Origin: Mycetocola miduiensis
GTDB lineage: Bacteria > Actinomycetota > Actinomycetes > Actinomycetales > Microbacteriaceae
Assembly (NCBI RefSeq): GCF_900115155.1
Contig: NZ_FOVM01000004.1
Location: 124,001-188,000, forward strand
Reading direction: 5' to 3'
Length of the DNA: 64,000 nucleotides
Shown here: piece after piece, positions 1-8,711 of the stretch
Layout of the letters: every line of letters begins with the position of its first letter
Position numbering within the stretch: the first letter of the stretch is position 1
Program-made: the position numbers and the translations under genes
The notes under the pieces: generated by a model
Told to the model about the DNA's origin: nothing
What the model saw: the letters and a program-made list of their open reading frames with translations, nothing else
Databases searched by the model: none

Positions 1-998
1 ATGAGCTCGTGAGGGAGGGTGTCTCGAGCTTCAAACTGTTCATGGCCTACAAGGGCGTCTTCCTGTCTGACGACGGGCAGATCGTCAAGGCGATGCAGCG
101 GGCAAGCGACAACGGCTCGATGATCATGATGCACGCCGAGAACGGCAGCGTCATCGACCTGCTCGTGCAGCAATCCCTCGCGGCCGGGAACACGACGCCG
201 TATTACCACGGGATCACCCGCCCGTGGCAGGCCGAGGCTGAGGCGACCCACCGGGCGATCATGCTCGCGAACCTCACCGGAGCTCCGCTGTACGTCGTTC
301 ACGTGAGCGCGAAGCAGGCGGTTGAACAGATCACGATCGCCCGCGACACCGGGCAGAACGTGTTCGGGGAGACCTGCCCGCAGTACCTCTACCTTTCGCT
401 CGAGGACCAGCTCGGTGCGACGAGCGAGGAGTGGGGTGACTTCGAGGGCGCCAAATGGGTGTGTTCCACGCCGCTGCGGTCGAAAGCGGAAGGCCACCAG
501 CACCACATGTGGCAGAGCCTCCGCACGAACGACATCCAGATGGTCTCCACGGACCACTGCCCGTTCTGCATGAAAGGGCAGAAGGACATGGGGGTCGGCA
601 ACTTCGCGAAGATTCCCAACGGAATCGGTGGCGTGGAGCACCGGATGGACCTGCTCTACCAGGGCGTCGTCGACAAGAAGATCTCACTCGAACGATGGGT
701 GGAGGTCACCTCGACCACTCCTGCGCGCATGTTCGGCATGTACGGCAAGAAGGGCGTGATCCAGCCAGGAGCAGACGGCGACCTCGTGATCTACGACCCG
801 AATGGCCACACCTCCATCGGCGTGGGCAAGACCCATCACATGAACATGGACTACTCCGCCTATGAGGGTTTCGAGATCGACGGACACGTCGATACCGTGC
901 TCTCGCGCGGCAAGGTCATCGTCGACGACAACCAGTACCTGGGAACCAAGGGTGACGGCGAATACGTCCACCGCGGCCTCAGCCAGTACCTGATCTGA
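1..998 (+). CDS. Dihydropyrimidinase / D-hydantoinase, 5' end missing
   Basis: Zinc amidohydrolase that opens dihydropyrimidine or hydantoin rings to N-carbamoyl amino acids in reductive pyrimidine breakdown. The reading frame is open at the left edge (it reads ELVREGVSS from base 3), so the N-terminal part lies outside the window. Visible family motifs are FMAYKG (site of the carboxylated lysine bridging the two metals), HAENG and VVHVS (metal-ligand histidines), and STDHCPF (catalytic aspartate). The C-terminal region, with VIYDPNG and a closing beta-sandwich, is complete. It starts a same-strand run with an oxidoreductase, ABC importer, aminotransferase and dehydrogenase, all fitting uracil/thymine catabolism. 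A GTG at base 9 is in frame but would cut off essential sequence, so I do not take it as the start. Confidence 0.93.
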   Translation, partial: ELVREGVSSFKLFMAYKGVFLSDDGQIVKAMQRASDNGSMIMMHAENGSVIDLLVQQSLAAGNTTPYYHGITRPWQAEAEATHRAIMLANLTGAPLYVVHVSAKQAVEQITIARDTGQNVFGETCPQYLYLSLEDQLGATSEEWGDFEGAKWVCSTPLRSKAEGHQHHMWQSLRTNDIQMVSTDHCPFCMKGQKDMGVGNFAKIPNGIGGVEHRMDLLYQGVVDKKISLERWVEVTSTTPARMFGMYGKKGVIQPGADGDLVIYDPNGHTSIGVGKTHHMNMDYSAYEGFEIDGHVDTVLSRGKVIVDDNQYLGTKGDGEYVHRGLSQYLI

Positions 999-1006
999 GG
1001 ACATCC

Positions 1007-2023
1007 ATGGATTTCGGAGCTGTACTTCAGACCAACCCGCCCGCCTCGAGAACCGTCCACCTCGCGAAGCTCGCCGAGCAGTACGGCTTCAGCCACGTCT
1101 GGACCTTCGACTCGCACCTGCTCTGGCAGGAGCCGTACGTCATCTACAGCCAGATCCTCAACGAAACGAAGAGGGTCACCGTCGGCCCGATGGTGACGAA
1201 CCCCGCCACCCGCGACTGGACGGTGACGGCATCCACCTACGCCACCCTCAACGAGATGTACGGCAACCGCACGATCTGCGGGATCGGACGCGGCGATTCA
1301 GCGGTGCGCGCAACGAACGGCGCACCGACCAACCTCAAAACCCTCCGCGAGTCGATCCACGTCATCCGCGAGCTGGCCAACTCGCGCCCCGTCGAATACA
1401 ACGGGGCGAGGGTGCAGTTCCCGTGGAGCGCCGGCTCGAAGCTCGACGTCTGGGTTGCGGCGTATGGTCCGCTCGCCCTCAAACTCACCGGGGAAGTGGG
1501 CGACGGGTTCATCCTGCAGCTGGCCGACATCGACATCGCGAAATGGATGATCAAAACGGTCCGGGATGCCGCGGAGCAGGCCGGCCGCGACCCGATGTCG
1601 ATCAAGTTCTGTGTCGCCGCACCGATGTATATCGGCGACGACGTGGAGCACATGCGCGACCAGTGCCGCTGGTTCGGTGGAATGGTCGGCAACCACGTCG
1701 CCGACATCGTCGCCAAATATGGGACGGGCGGCGCGGTTCCGAAGGCACTCACCGACTACATCAAGGGCCGCGAATCGTACGACTACAACGAACACGGAAA
1801 AGCGGGGAACACCCACACCACGTTTGTGCCCGACGAGATCGTCGACCGGTTCTGCCTGCTCGGCAGCGCGAGCGACCACATCGCAAAACTGGAAGAGCTG
1901 AAGAGCATCGGAGTCGACCAGTTCGCCGGCTACCTGCAACACGACAATAAGGAAGAAACCCTGCGGGTCTACGGCGAGAGGGTCATCCCCGCGTTGAAGG
2001 AAAAGATCGTGGCAACGGCATGA
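1007..2023 (+). CDS. LLM-class F420-dependent oxidoreductase (TIGR03842-like)
   Basis: A 338-residue luciferase-like TIM-barrel flavin/F420 oxidoreductase. The N-terminus (MDFGAVLQTNPPASR), the GFSHVWTFDSH segment, GIGRGDSA and VWVAAYGPLAL match the subfamily that regularly sits next to dihydropyrimidinase in actinobacteria. The ATG lies 8 bases after the hydantoinase stop, with GAGG upstream. The stop overlaps the next gene by 4 bases (ATGA), so it is translationally coupled to the permease. Its substrate in the pathway is not known to me; a role on a pyrimidine or hydantoin intermediate is inferred from position only. Confidence 0.9.
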   Translation: MDFGAVLQTNPPASRTVHLAKLAEQYGFSHVWTFDSHLLWQEPYVIYSQILNETKRVTVGPMVTNPATRDWTVTASTYATLNEMYGNRTICGIGRGDSAVRATNGAPTNLKTLRESIHVIRELANSRPVEYNGARVQFPWSAGSKLDVWVAAYGPLALKLTGEVGDGFILQLADIDIAKWMIKTVRDAAEQAGRDPMSIKFCVAAPMYIGDDVEHMRDQCRWFGGMVGNHVADIVAKYGTGGAVPKALTDYIKGRESYDYNEHGKAGNTHTTFVPDEIVDRFCLLGSASDHIAKLEELKSIGVDQFAGYLQHDNKEETLRVYGERVIPALKEKIVATA

Positions 2024-2901
2024 CGGCGGGCTCGAGCTGGTGGCGGCGTTTCGGCTTCGGCCTGCTCGGCGTCGTGCTCCTCGCGTGCGTCTGGGAACTG
2101 TACAAGTTCCGCGGCCCGGCAGAAGGCGTCGTGATCGGCGGAGTCACGGTGCTTCCCCGCACCACCGACCTCGCCATGCCGCACATCTGGGTGATGTTCC
2201 AGCGGCTGTTCGAGCCGGTCACCTCGGCTGCCGGTTCACCGCCGATGTGGCTGGCCGTGCTCCAGGCGTCGGCGTTCACGCTCGGGGTCGCGGGGGTCGG
2301 CTGGCTCGTTGCCGTCGTCGTCGGGATACTCCTCGCGCTGCTGATGCAGCGGTTCCGCACCGCTGAGCAGGCGGTCCTGCCGTGGATCATCCTCAGCCAG
2401 ACCGTGCCACTGATCGCCATTGCGCCGCTCGTCAGGCGGTGGGGATCGGCTCTCGAAATCGGGGAGTTCTCCTGGGAGAACTGGATGTCCGTTGCGCTGA
2501 TCGCCTCCTATCTCGCGTTCTTCCCGATCTCCGTCGGCGCACTCCGAGGGCTTGAATCCCCGGACACCAACCACGTGGAACTGATGCACAGCTACGCAGC
2601 CGGCTGGTGGAAGATCCTCCTTCGGCTGCGGCTTCCGGCCAGCGTCCCGTATCTGCTTCCCGCCCTCCGGCTCGCCGCTGCCAGTGCCGTGATCGGCACC
2701 GTCGTCGCCGAAGTGTCGATCGGTCTGCGTGGCGGACTCGGCCGGATGGTCGTCGAGTTCGCCGCGGCAGCCGGCGGCGACCCCGGCAAACCCTGGGCCC
2801 CGATCTTCGGCGCCGTCCTCGTCGGCCTCCTGGCCGCCGGGCTGGTCTCCCTGATCGGCCTCACCCTCCGCCGCTTCCGCCGAGCAGAGGTTCCCGCATG
2901 A
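2020..2901 (+). CDS. ABC transporter permease (SsuC/ThiX-type), pyrimidine-importer component
   Basis: A 293-residue inner-membrane permease with about six hydrophobic helices. It has the BPD_transp_1 EAA-type loop near SYAAGWWKILLRLRLPASVPYLLPALR, which contacts the ATPase. It overlaps the upstream oxidoreductase and the downstream ATPase gene by ATGA junctions. With the second permease (3734-4504), the ATPase and the NMT1/THI5-like lipoprotein it forms a complete importer. The gene neighbourhood suggests uptake of pyrimidines or their reduced derivatives; the substrate is inferred. Confidence 0.9.
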   Translation: MTAGSSWWRRFGFGLLGVVLLACVWELYKFRGPAEGVVIGGVTVLPRTTDLAMPHIWVMFQRLFEPVTSAAGSPPMWLAVLQASAFTLGVAGVGWLVAVVVGILLALLMQRFRTAEQAVLPWIILSQTVPLIAIAPLVRRWGSALEIGEFSWENWMSVALIASYLAFFPISVGALRGLESPDTNHVELMHSYAAGWWKILLRLRLPASVPYLLPALRLAAASAVIGTVVAEVSIGLRGGLGRMVVEFAAAAGGDPGKPWAPIFGAVLVGLLAAGLVSLIGLTLRRFRRAEVPA

Positions 2902-3737
2902 CCCGGAAGGACTCCCTCCCCGTGACCGATGCCCACGCAGTGAAGGTGACCGGGGTCAGCCGGATCTTCTCGATCAAGAAGAAGCCGCCGGTGACGGCGC
3001 TTGAGTCGGTCGACCTCACCGTCGCGCCTGGCGAGTTCGTCTCGCTGATCGGGCCCTCCGGGTGCGGCAAGTCGACACTGCTGCGGCTCATCGCAGACCT
3101 CGACCAACCCACCGCAGGCACCATCGAGGTCTTCGGCAAGACGGCCAGGAAGGCCCGGATCGACCAGGACTACGGCATCGCGTTCCAGCAGGCGGGACTC
3201 CTGCCGTGGCGGACGGTGCGGGCGAACATCGAGCTGCCGCTCGAACTACACAAGGTCGGCACCGCCGAGCGCAGGTCCCGGTCGACCGAACTGCTCGAAC
3301 TCGTCGGCCTCGGAGACTTCGGCGACAGCTACCCCGACCAGCTCTCCGGCGGTATGCAGCAGCGCGTGGCCATCGCCCGCGCCCTCGCCGAGAGCCCCAA
3401 CCTCCTGCTCATGGACGAACCGTTCGGCGCGCTCGACGAGATGACGAGGGAACGCATGCAGAACGAGCTCATCCGGATCTGCGCCGAAACCCGGGCCGCC
3501 GTCGTCTTCGTCACACACTCGATCCCCGAAGCGGTATTCCTCTCCGACCGCGTGGTCGTGATGTCGCCGCGACCCGGGCGCATCCGCTCGGTCCTGCCGA
3601 TCCGGTTGGGCGGGCCGGACGACCGCAGCGAACACATTCGAGAGGACGCCGCGTTCTTCGACGGGGTCAGCGCGGTGCGCGAGAGCCTGCACGGCACACC
3701 GGACACGGGCAACGCGCGGGGGGTGGATACCCGATGA
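2898..3737 (+). CDS. ABC transporter ATP-binding protein (SsuB/TauB-type)
   Basis: A 279-residue cytoplasmic ATPase of the importer. Walker A is GPSGCGKST at residues 52-60, the signature is LSGGMQQR, Walker B is LLMDEPFGALD, and the switch histidine is in FVTHSIPEA. I chose the ATG at 2898, which overlaps the permease stop (ATGA); the frame is open upstream only as a shadow of the permease gene. The stop overlaps the next permease in the same way. The gene order permease-ATPase-permease-binding protein is typical of nitrate/taurine/NMT1-family importers. Confidence 0.95.
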   Translation: MTRKDSLPVTDAHAVKVTGVSRIFSIKKKPPVTALESVDLTVAPGEFVSLIGPSGCGKSTLLRLIADLDQPTAGTIEVFGKTARKARIDQDYGIAFQQAGLLPWRTVRANIELPLELHKVGTAERRSRSTELLELVGLGDFGDSYPDQLSGGMQQRVAIARALAESPNLLLMDEPFGALDEMTRERMQNELIRICAETRAAVVFVTHSIPEAVFLSDRVVVMSPRPGRIRSVLPIRLGGPDDRSEHIREDAAFFDGVSAVRESLHGTPDTGNARGVDTR

Positions 3738-4504
3738 GACTGCATTTCACCTCGGCGAGGATGGTGGTCGCGCCGCTCCTGCTCGGCATCGCCGTTCTCG
3801 CCCTGTGGCAACTCGCGGTTGTCGCCCTTGAGATCAAGCCGTTTGTGCTGCCCGGCCCCGCGGCGATCGCCGACCAGTTCTTCGGCAACATCGACAATGT
3901 CTGGACGGCGAGCGCCGTGACCGGCTGGAACGCTCTGGTCGGGCTCGTCCTGGGCGCCATAGCCGGCGTGCTCTTCGCCACCCTGGCCGCTGTGTGGCCG
4001 GTCCTCGACGAACTCAGCGCCCCGATCGTCGCTGCTCTCGCGGTGATCCCCATCGTGGCACTGGCGCCCGTGCTGTACACGATGTACGGGGCGGGCGCCG
4101 AGACGGCACGGCAGATCATCGCTGCCATCGCGGTCTTCATCCCGGTGTACCTCAACTCGCTGCGCGGCTTCCGGCAGGTCCGGCCGGTGCACCGGGAACT
4201 CATGCACGTGTACGCGGCATCCGGGATCCAGACGGCGAGAAACGTCACCCTCCCGAGCTCACTGCCGTTCATCTTCACCGGGCTCCGGATCGCGTCGAGC
4301 CTCGCCGTCATCTCGGCGCTCATCGCCGAGTACTTCGGCGGTCCGGTCGGTGGCCTCGGCAAATCGATCACCTCGGCAGCATCGAGCAGCAACTATTCGC
4401 TCGCCTGGGCTTACGTGCTCGGATCGATTCTTGTCGGCCTCGTCTTTTACTCGATCACCCTCGGCCTCGAGAAATTCGTTTCCCGGCACAGACCGACCCC
4501 CTGA
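3734..4504 (+). CDS. ABC transporter permease, second subunit
   Basis: A 256-residue integral membrane protein with about six helices and an EAA-type loop around HVYAASGIQTARNVTLPSSLP. The ATG at 3734 overlaps the ATPase stop. Two different permease genes point to a heterodimeric channel. It is followed by a 63-base gap with a strong ribosome site for the binding protein. Confidence 0.93.
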   Translation: MRLHFTSARMVVAPLLLGIAVLALWQLAVVALEIKPFVLPGPAAIADQFFGNIDNVWTASAVTGWNALVGLVLGAIAGVLFATLAAVWPVLDELSAPIVAALAVIPIVALAPVLYTMYGAGAETARQIIAAIAVFIPVYLNSLRGFRQVRPVHRELMHVYAASGIQTARNVTLPSSLPFIFTGLRIASSLAVISALIAEYFGGPVGGLGKSITSAASSSNYSLAWAYVLGSILVGLVFYSITLGLEKFVSRHRPTP

Positions 4505-4567
4505 GCGTCCGCTCCGCGGTCGAAGTACCACCACAGCAGCACAGACAGAGAATGAGAAGGAGGAAGA

Positions 4568-5713
4568 ATGAAACACAGCAAACGGCTTGCCCTCGAGATC
4601 GGCGCGATCGCCGCGGCAAGCGCACTTGTTCTGACCGGTTGTTCGACCGGCGGTTCGTCGAACGGCGGCGACGCGGAATCGGGCGACCTGACCCCGGTCA
4701 AACTTCAACTCCAGTGGTTCGCGCAGGCCCAGTTCGCCGGGTACTACGCGGCGCTCGATCAGGGCTACTACGAGGATGAAGGCCTCGACGTCGAAATCCT
4801 CGAGGGCGGCGCAGACATCGTGCCGCAGGACGTCCTGGCCGCAGGAGACGCGGACTACGCGATCTCCTGGGTCCCCAAGGTGCTCGGTTCCATCGAACAG
4901 GGCGCGAACATCACGAATGTCGCCCAGATCTTCGAACGGTCAGCCACAACGCAGATCTCGTTCAAGGACAAGAACATCACGTCGCCGGCAGACCTCGCCG
5001 GCAAGAACGTGGGCAGCTGGGGCTACGGCAATGAATGGGAACTCTTCGCCGGCATGCAGAAAGAGGGTGTCGGCCTCGAAGACATCAACCTCGTCCAGCA
5101 GGCGTTCGACATGAACGGATTCCTGGCCGGCGACATCGACGCAGCGCAGGCGATGACCTACAACGAGTACGCGCAGGTCCTGGAGACCATGAACCCGGAG
5201 ACTGGCAAGCTGTACCAGCCCGACGAGCTGAACGTCATCAACTGGAACGACGTCGGAACGGCGATGCTCCAGGACGCCATCTGGGCTGACACCGGGAAGC
5301 TTGACGACGAGGACTACGCCGACACCACGGTGAAGTTCATCAAGGCATCGATCAAGGGCTGGGTCTACGCGAAGGACAACCCGGAGGAAGCGGCGGCGAT
5401 CGTCACGGCGTCCGGGTCCACCCTCGGCGAGAGCCACCAGCTCTGGATGACCAATGAGGTCAACAAGCTGATCTGGCCGTCGACGAACGGGGTAGGCCTG
5501 ATCGACGAGGACTCGTGGGCAAGGACCGTCGCGATCGCCCTCGGAACTAAGAACGAGACAGGCGCGACCATCATCACCACGGAGCCGCCGGAGACGGCGT
5601 ACTCGAACGAGTACGTCCAGAAGGCGCTCGATGAGCTCAAGGAAGACGGCGTCGACACCTCCGGCGACGACTTCGAACCCATCGAGGTCACCCTCAAGGA
5701 GGGCGGCAACTAG
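4568..5713 (+). CDS. NMT1/THI5-like substrate-binding lipoprotein
   Basis: A 381-residue extracytoplasmic binding protein. It has a lipoprotein signal with lipobox LTGC (lipidated Cys at residue 25), then a Gly/Ser linker and the NMT1/THI5 fold: LQLQWFAQAQFAGYYAALDQGYY, GGADIVPQDVLAAGDADYAI, and KNVGSWGYGNEWE. A very strong GAAGGAGGA site sits 4 bases before the ATG, suggesting higher expression than the membrane subunits. Proteins of this family bind pyrimidine-like ligands (thiamine-precursor HMP, riboflavin, formylaminopyrimidine); a pyrimidine or hydantoin ligand is inferred here from the gene cluster. Confidence 0.93.
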   Translation: MKHSKRLALEIGAIAAASALVLTGCSTGGSSNGGDAESGDLTPVKLQLQWFAQAQFAGYYAALDQGYYEDEGLDVEILEGGADIVPQDVLAAGDADYAISWVPKVLGSIEQGANITNVAQIFERSATTQISFKDKNITSPADLAGKNVGSWGYGNEWELFAGMQKEGVGLEDINLVQQAFDMNGFLAGDIDAAQAMTYNEYAQVLETMNPETGKLYQPDELNVINWNDVGTAMLQDAIWADTGKLDDEDYADTTVKFIKASIKGWVYAKDNPEEAAAIVTASGSTLGESHQLWMTNEVNKLIWPSTNGVGLIDEDSWARTVAIALGTKNETGATIITTEPPETAYSNEYVQKALDELKEDGVDTSGDDFEPIEVTLKEGGN

Positions 5714-5719
5714 CATTCC

Positions 5720-5753
5720 AGGCCCAGGGCGGCCCGACGGCCGCCCTGGGCCT
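5720..5753 (+). terminator. Intercistronic hairpin after binding-protein gene
   Basis: A perfect 15-bp GC-rich stem (5720-5734 with 5739-5753) with loop CGAC, directly after the binding-protein stop. There is no T-tract, so it more likely attenuates or protects the 3' end of the upstream mRNA than fully terminates. This would help make the binding protein in excess. Confidence 0.65.
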
Positions 5754-5798
5754 CCACCAGCAATACCCGCAACAGATTCACGCAACAAGGGAGATGCC

Positions 5799-7127
5799 GT
5801 GACACTCACGCTCACATCCGACACCAACCAGCAGACGCTCGACCTCGATCGCGCCCACGTCTTTCACTCCTGGTCGGCCCAGGGAACGCTCAAGCCTCTG
5901 GTCTTGGCCGGAGGGCTCGGAACCCGCGTCTGGGATTTCGAGGGGACCGAATATCTGGACTTCTCCAGCCAGCTCGTCAACGTGAACATCGGCCACCAGC
6001 ATCCGGCGGTGATCGCCGCCATCAAGGCCCAGGCCGACCAGCTCACCACCATTGCACCGTCGACGGCGAACCTCACCCGCGGGGAGGCAGCCAGGCGCAT
6101 CACAAACCTGGCGCCCGACGGTTTCAATAAAGTCTTCTTCACCAACGGCGGGGCGGATGCCAACGAGAACGCGATCCGGATGGCCCGCCTCCACACCGGC
6201 CGGGACAAGGTGCTGTCGACCTACCGCTCGTACCACGGCAACACTGGCAGCGCGATCGTCGCCACGGGGGACTGGCGGCGGGTACCGAACGAATTCGCGC
6301 GGGGACACGTGCATTTCTTCGGACCGTACCTCTACCGTTCCGACTTCTGGGCGACGACGCCCGCTGAGGAGGCGGAACGCGGCTTGCACCACCTCGAGCG
6401 AGTGATCCAGGCCGAGGGGCCGGCGAGCATTGCGGCGATCCTGCTCGAGTCGGTTCCCGGTACCGCCGGGATCCTCGTGCCGCCGCCCGGATACCTGGCC
6501 GGCGTTCGCGCGCTCTGCGACCGCTACGGAATCCTGCTCATCTTCGACGAGGTGATGGCCGGGTTCGGCCGCACCGGACGCTGGTTCGCCTTCGAGGGGT
6601 ACGACGTCGTGCCCGACCTGATCACCTTCGCTAAGGGCGTGAACTCTGGGTACGTGCCCGCCGGTGGCGTGATCATCCCCGACGCGATCGCCGCCGACTT
6701 CGATGAGACGGTGTTCCCTGGTGGACTGACGTACTCCGGGCATCCGCTCGCCATGGCCTCCATCGTCGGAGCGCTCGACGCGATGGCCGATGAGGGCATC
6801 GTCGAGAACGCCGCCCGGATCGGGCGCGAGGCGATCGGCCCCGGCCTCGCAGAACTGGCGGAGAAGCATTCCCTGATCGGCGAGGTGCGCGGGGAGGGTG
6901 TGTTCTGGGCAATGGAACTCGTCGCCGACCGCGCGACCCGGGAGCCGCTCCCGGCCAGCGCGATGGGGCAGATCAAGGCAGCGCTCGTCGGGCGCGGCCT
7001 GCTGCCGTTCGTGCAGGACAACCGGATCCACGTCGTGCCACCGTGCACCGTCACGAGCGACGAGGTCGCCGAGGCTTTGGCGGCGTATGACGCCGTTTTC
7101 ACAACCGTCCAGGGAGGACACGCATGA
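5799..7127 (+). CDS. Class III aminotransferase (beta-alanine/omega-amino-acid type)
   Basis: A 442-residue PLP enzyme of the class III (omega) family. In order it shows the small N-terminal domain, FFTNGGADANENAIRMAR (PLP phosphate loop), YRSYHGNT, LLIFDEVMAGFGRTG (Asp that contacts the PLP nitrogen), and ITFAKGVNSGYVP, whose Lys forms the Schiff base. The GTG start is preceded by AAGGGAGA, and the frame is open further upstream without a ribosome site. In this cluster it would convert beta-alanine or 3-aminoisobutyrate from pyrimidine breakdown to malonate semialdehyde or its methyl form, the substrate of the overlapping downstream dehydrogenase. Confidence 0.9.
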   Translation: MTLTLTSDTNQQTLDLDRAHVFHSWSAQGTLKPLVLAGGLGTRVWDFEGTEYLDFSSQLVNVNIGHQHPAVIAAIKAQADQLTTIAPSTANLTRGEAARRITNLAPDGFNKVFFTNGGADANENAIRMARLHTGRDKVLSTYRSYHGNTGSAIVATGDWRRVPNEFARGHVHFFGPYLYRSDFWATTPAEEAERGLHHLERVIQAEGPASIAAILLESVPGTAGILVPPPGYLAGVRALCDRYGILLIFDEVMAGFGRTGRWFAFEGYDVVPDLITFAKGVNSGYVPAGGVIIPDAIAADFDETVFPGGLTYSGHPLAMASIVGALDAMADEGIVENAARIGREAIGPGLAELAEKHSLIGEVRGEGVFWAMELVADRATREPLPASAMGQIKAALVGRGLLPFVQDNRIHVVPPCTVTSDEVAEALAAYDAVFTTVQGGHA

Positions 7128-8617
7128 CCACATACATCAACCACTTCATCGGCGGCTCGACCGCAGAGGGCAGTTCCACCCGCACCGCACCCGTTTTCAA
7201 CCCCGCCACCGGGGTCATCCAGAAAGAGGTCCGCCTCGGCAGTGCCGCCGACATCGACACCGCCGTCAAGGCCGCAGCGGCCGCCTTTCCCGGCTGGGCG
7301 GACAGTTCGCTGGCGAAACGGCAGGCGATTCTCTTCGCGTTCCGAGAACTGCTCAACGCCCGCAAGGGAGAGCTGGCCGAGATCCTCACCTCCGAACACG
7401 GCAAAGTGCTGTCGGATGCCGGCGGCGAGATCGCGCGCGGTCTCGAAGTCGTCGACTTCGCGACCGGTATCCCGCAGCTACTGAAGGGGGAGTACTCCGA
7501 GAACGTCTCGACCGGGGTCGATGTGTACACCCTCAAGCAGCCGCTCGGCGTCGTCGGCATCATCAGCCCGTTCAACTTCCCGGCCATGGTGCCGCTGTGG
7601 TTCTTCCCGCTGGCGCTCGCCGCGGGCAACACCGTCGTGCTCAAACCGAGCGAGAAGGACCCGTCCGCCGCCGTCTGGATGGCCGAACTGCTCAAGGAAG
7701 CCGGGCTGCCCGACGGGGTCTTCAACGTCGTGCACGGCGACAAGGAAGCTGTCGACGCCATCCTCGAGCATCCCGTCATCCAGTCGGTGTCTTTCGTCGG
7801 CTCGACGCCGATCGCGCGCTACATCTACGAGACGGCGTCGAAGAACGGCAAACGGGTGCAGGCTCTCGGCGGCGCCAAGAACCACATGCTCGTGCTGCCC
7901 GATGCCGACCTCGACCTCGCCGCCGACGCCGCGGTGAACGCCGGCTTCGGATCGGCCGGTGAGCGCTGCATGGCGATCAGCGTCCTCCTCGCCGTCGACA
8001 CGATCGCCGACGACCTCGTCTCTCGCATCGCCTCACGGATGTCGTCGCTCACCACCGGCGACGGCCGTCGGGGCTGCGACATGGGGCCGCTCATCACCGA
8101 GGTCCACCGCGACAAAGTGGCCGGGTACGTCGAGGTCGCCAGCACCGACGGGGCGACCGTCGTCGTCGACGGGCGGAACCCGGAGGTCAACGGTGACGAC
8201 GGCGGGTTCTGGTTCGGTCCCACCCTGCTCGACCACGTGCCGACCTCATCGACCGTGTACAGCGACGAGATCTTCGGGCCGGTGCTCTCGGTCGTCCGGG
8301 TATCGAGCTATGCCGAGGGGCTGGAACTCATCAATAACAGCCCGTACGGCAACGGCACGGCGATCTTCACCAACGACGGCGGTGCCGCGCGCCGGTTCCA
8401 GCGCGAAGTGAGCGTCGGCATGGTCGGCATCAACGTGCCCATCCCGGTGCCGGTCGCCTACCACTCGTTCGGCGGCTGGAAGCACTCGATGTTCGGCGAC
8501 GCGAAGGCGTACGGTCCGCAGGGGGTGGAGTTCTTCACCCGCGAGAAGGCGATCACGAGCCGCTGGCTCGACCCGAGCCATGGCGGCCTGAACCTCGGGT
8601 TCCCTGAGCACGACTGA
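7124..8617 (+). CDS. mmsA: CoA-acylating (methyl)malonate-semialdehyde dehydrogenase
   Basis: A 497-residue aldehyde dehydrogenase of the MmsA/IolA type. It shows the NAD-binding segment [45 protein letters not shown], and GSAGERCMAIS with the catalytic Cys. LGGAKNH replaces the LGG(K/N)-catalytic-Glu segment of ordinary ALDHs, which is diagnostic of the CoA-dependent subfamily. It overlaps the aminotransferase gene by ATGA. The expected reaction turns malonate or methylmalonate semialdehyde into acetyl- or propionyl-CoA, NADH and CO2, the last step of the cluster. Confidence 0.93.
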   Translation: MTTYINHFIGGSTAEGSSTRTAPVFNPATGVIQKEVRLGSAADIDTAVKAAAAAFPGWADSSLAKRQAILFAFRELLNARKGELAEILTSEHGKVLSDAGGEIARGLEVVDFATGIPQLLKGEYSENVSTGVDVYTLKQPLGVVGIISPFNFPAMVPLWFFPLALAAGNTVVLKPSEKDPSAAVWMAELLKEAGLPDGVFNVVHGDKEAVDAILEHPVIQSVSFVGSTPIARYIYETASKNGKRVQALGGAKNHMLVLPDADLDLAADAAVNAGFGSAGERCMAISVLLAVDTIADDLVSRIASRMSSLTTGDGRRGCDMGPLITEVHRDKVAGYVEVASTDGATVVVDGRNPEVNGDDGGFWFGPTLLDHVPTSSTVYSDEIFGPVLSVVRVSSYAEGLELINNSPYGNGTAIFTNDGGAARRFQREVSVGMVGINVPIPVPVAYHSFGGWKHSMFGDAKAYGPQGVEFFTREKAITSRWLDPSHGGLNLGFPEHD

Positions 8618-8636
8618 ACCGCGCATAACTCAGCCC

Positions 8637-8678
8637 AAACGAGCAAAACCGGCCCTGCGGGGCCGGTTTTGCCCGTTT
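8637..8678. terminator. Bidirectional terminator
   Basis: A 13-bp perfect stem (8643-8655 with 8660-8672, loop TGCG), extended after one mismatch by 5 more pairs (8637-8641 with 8674-8678). The A-rich left arm and T-rich right arm make it usable in both directions. It lies between the convergent pyrimidine operon and the LysR gene. Confidence 0.88.
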
Positions 8679-8711
8679 CGGCGGCAGGCAGACCGAATTA
8701 TGCGCGGCCGG

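Noticed and set aside
5778-7133. A 451-codon minus-strand open frame opposite the aminotransferase gene
   Set aside because: The plus strand encodes a textbook class III aminotransferase. The minus translation is Arg/Asp/Gly-rich shadow sequence.
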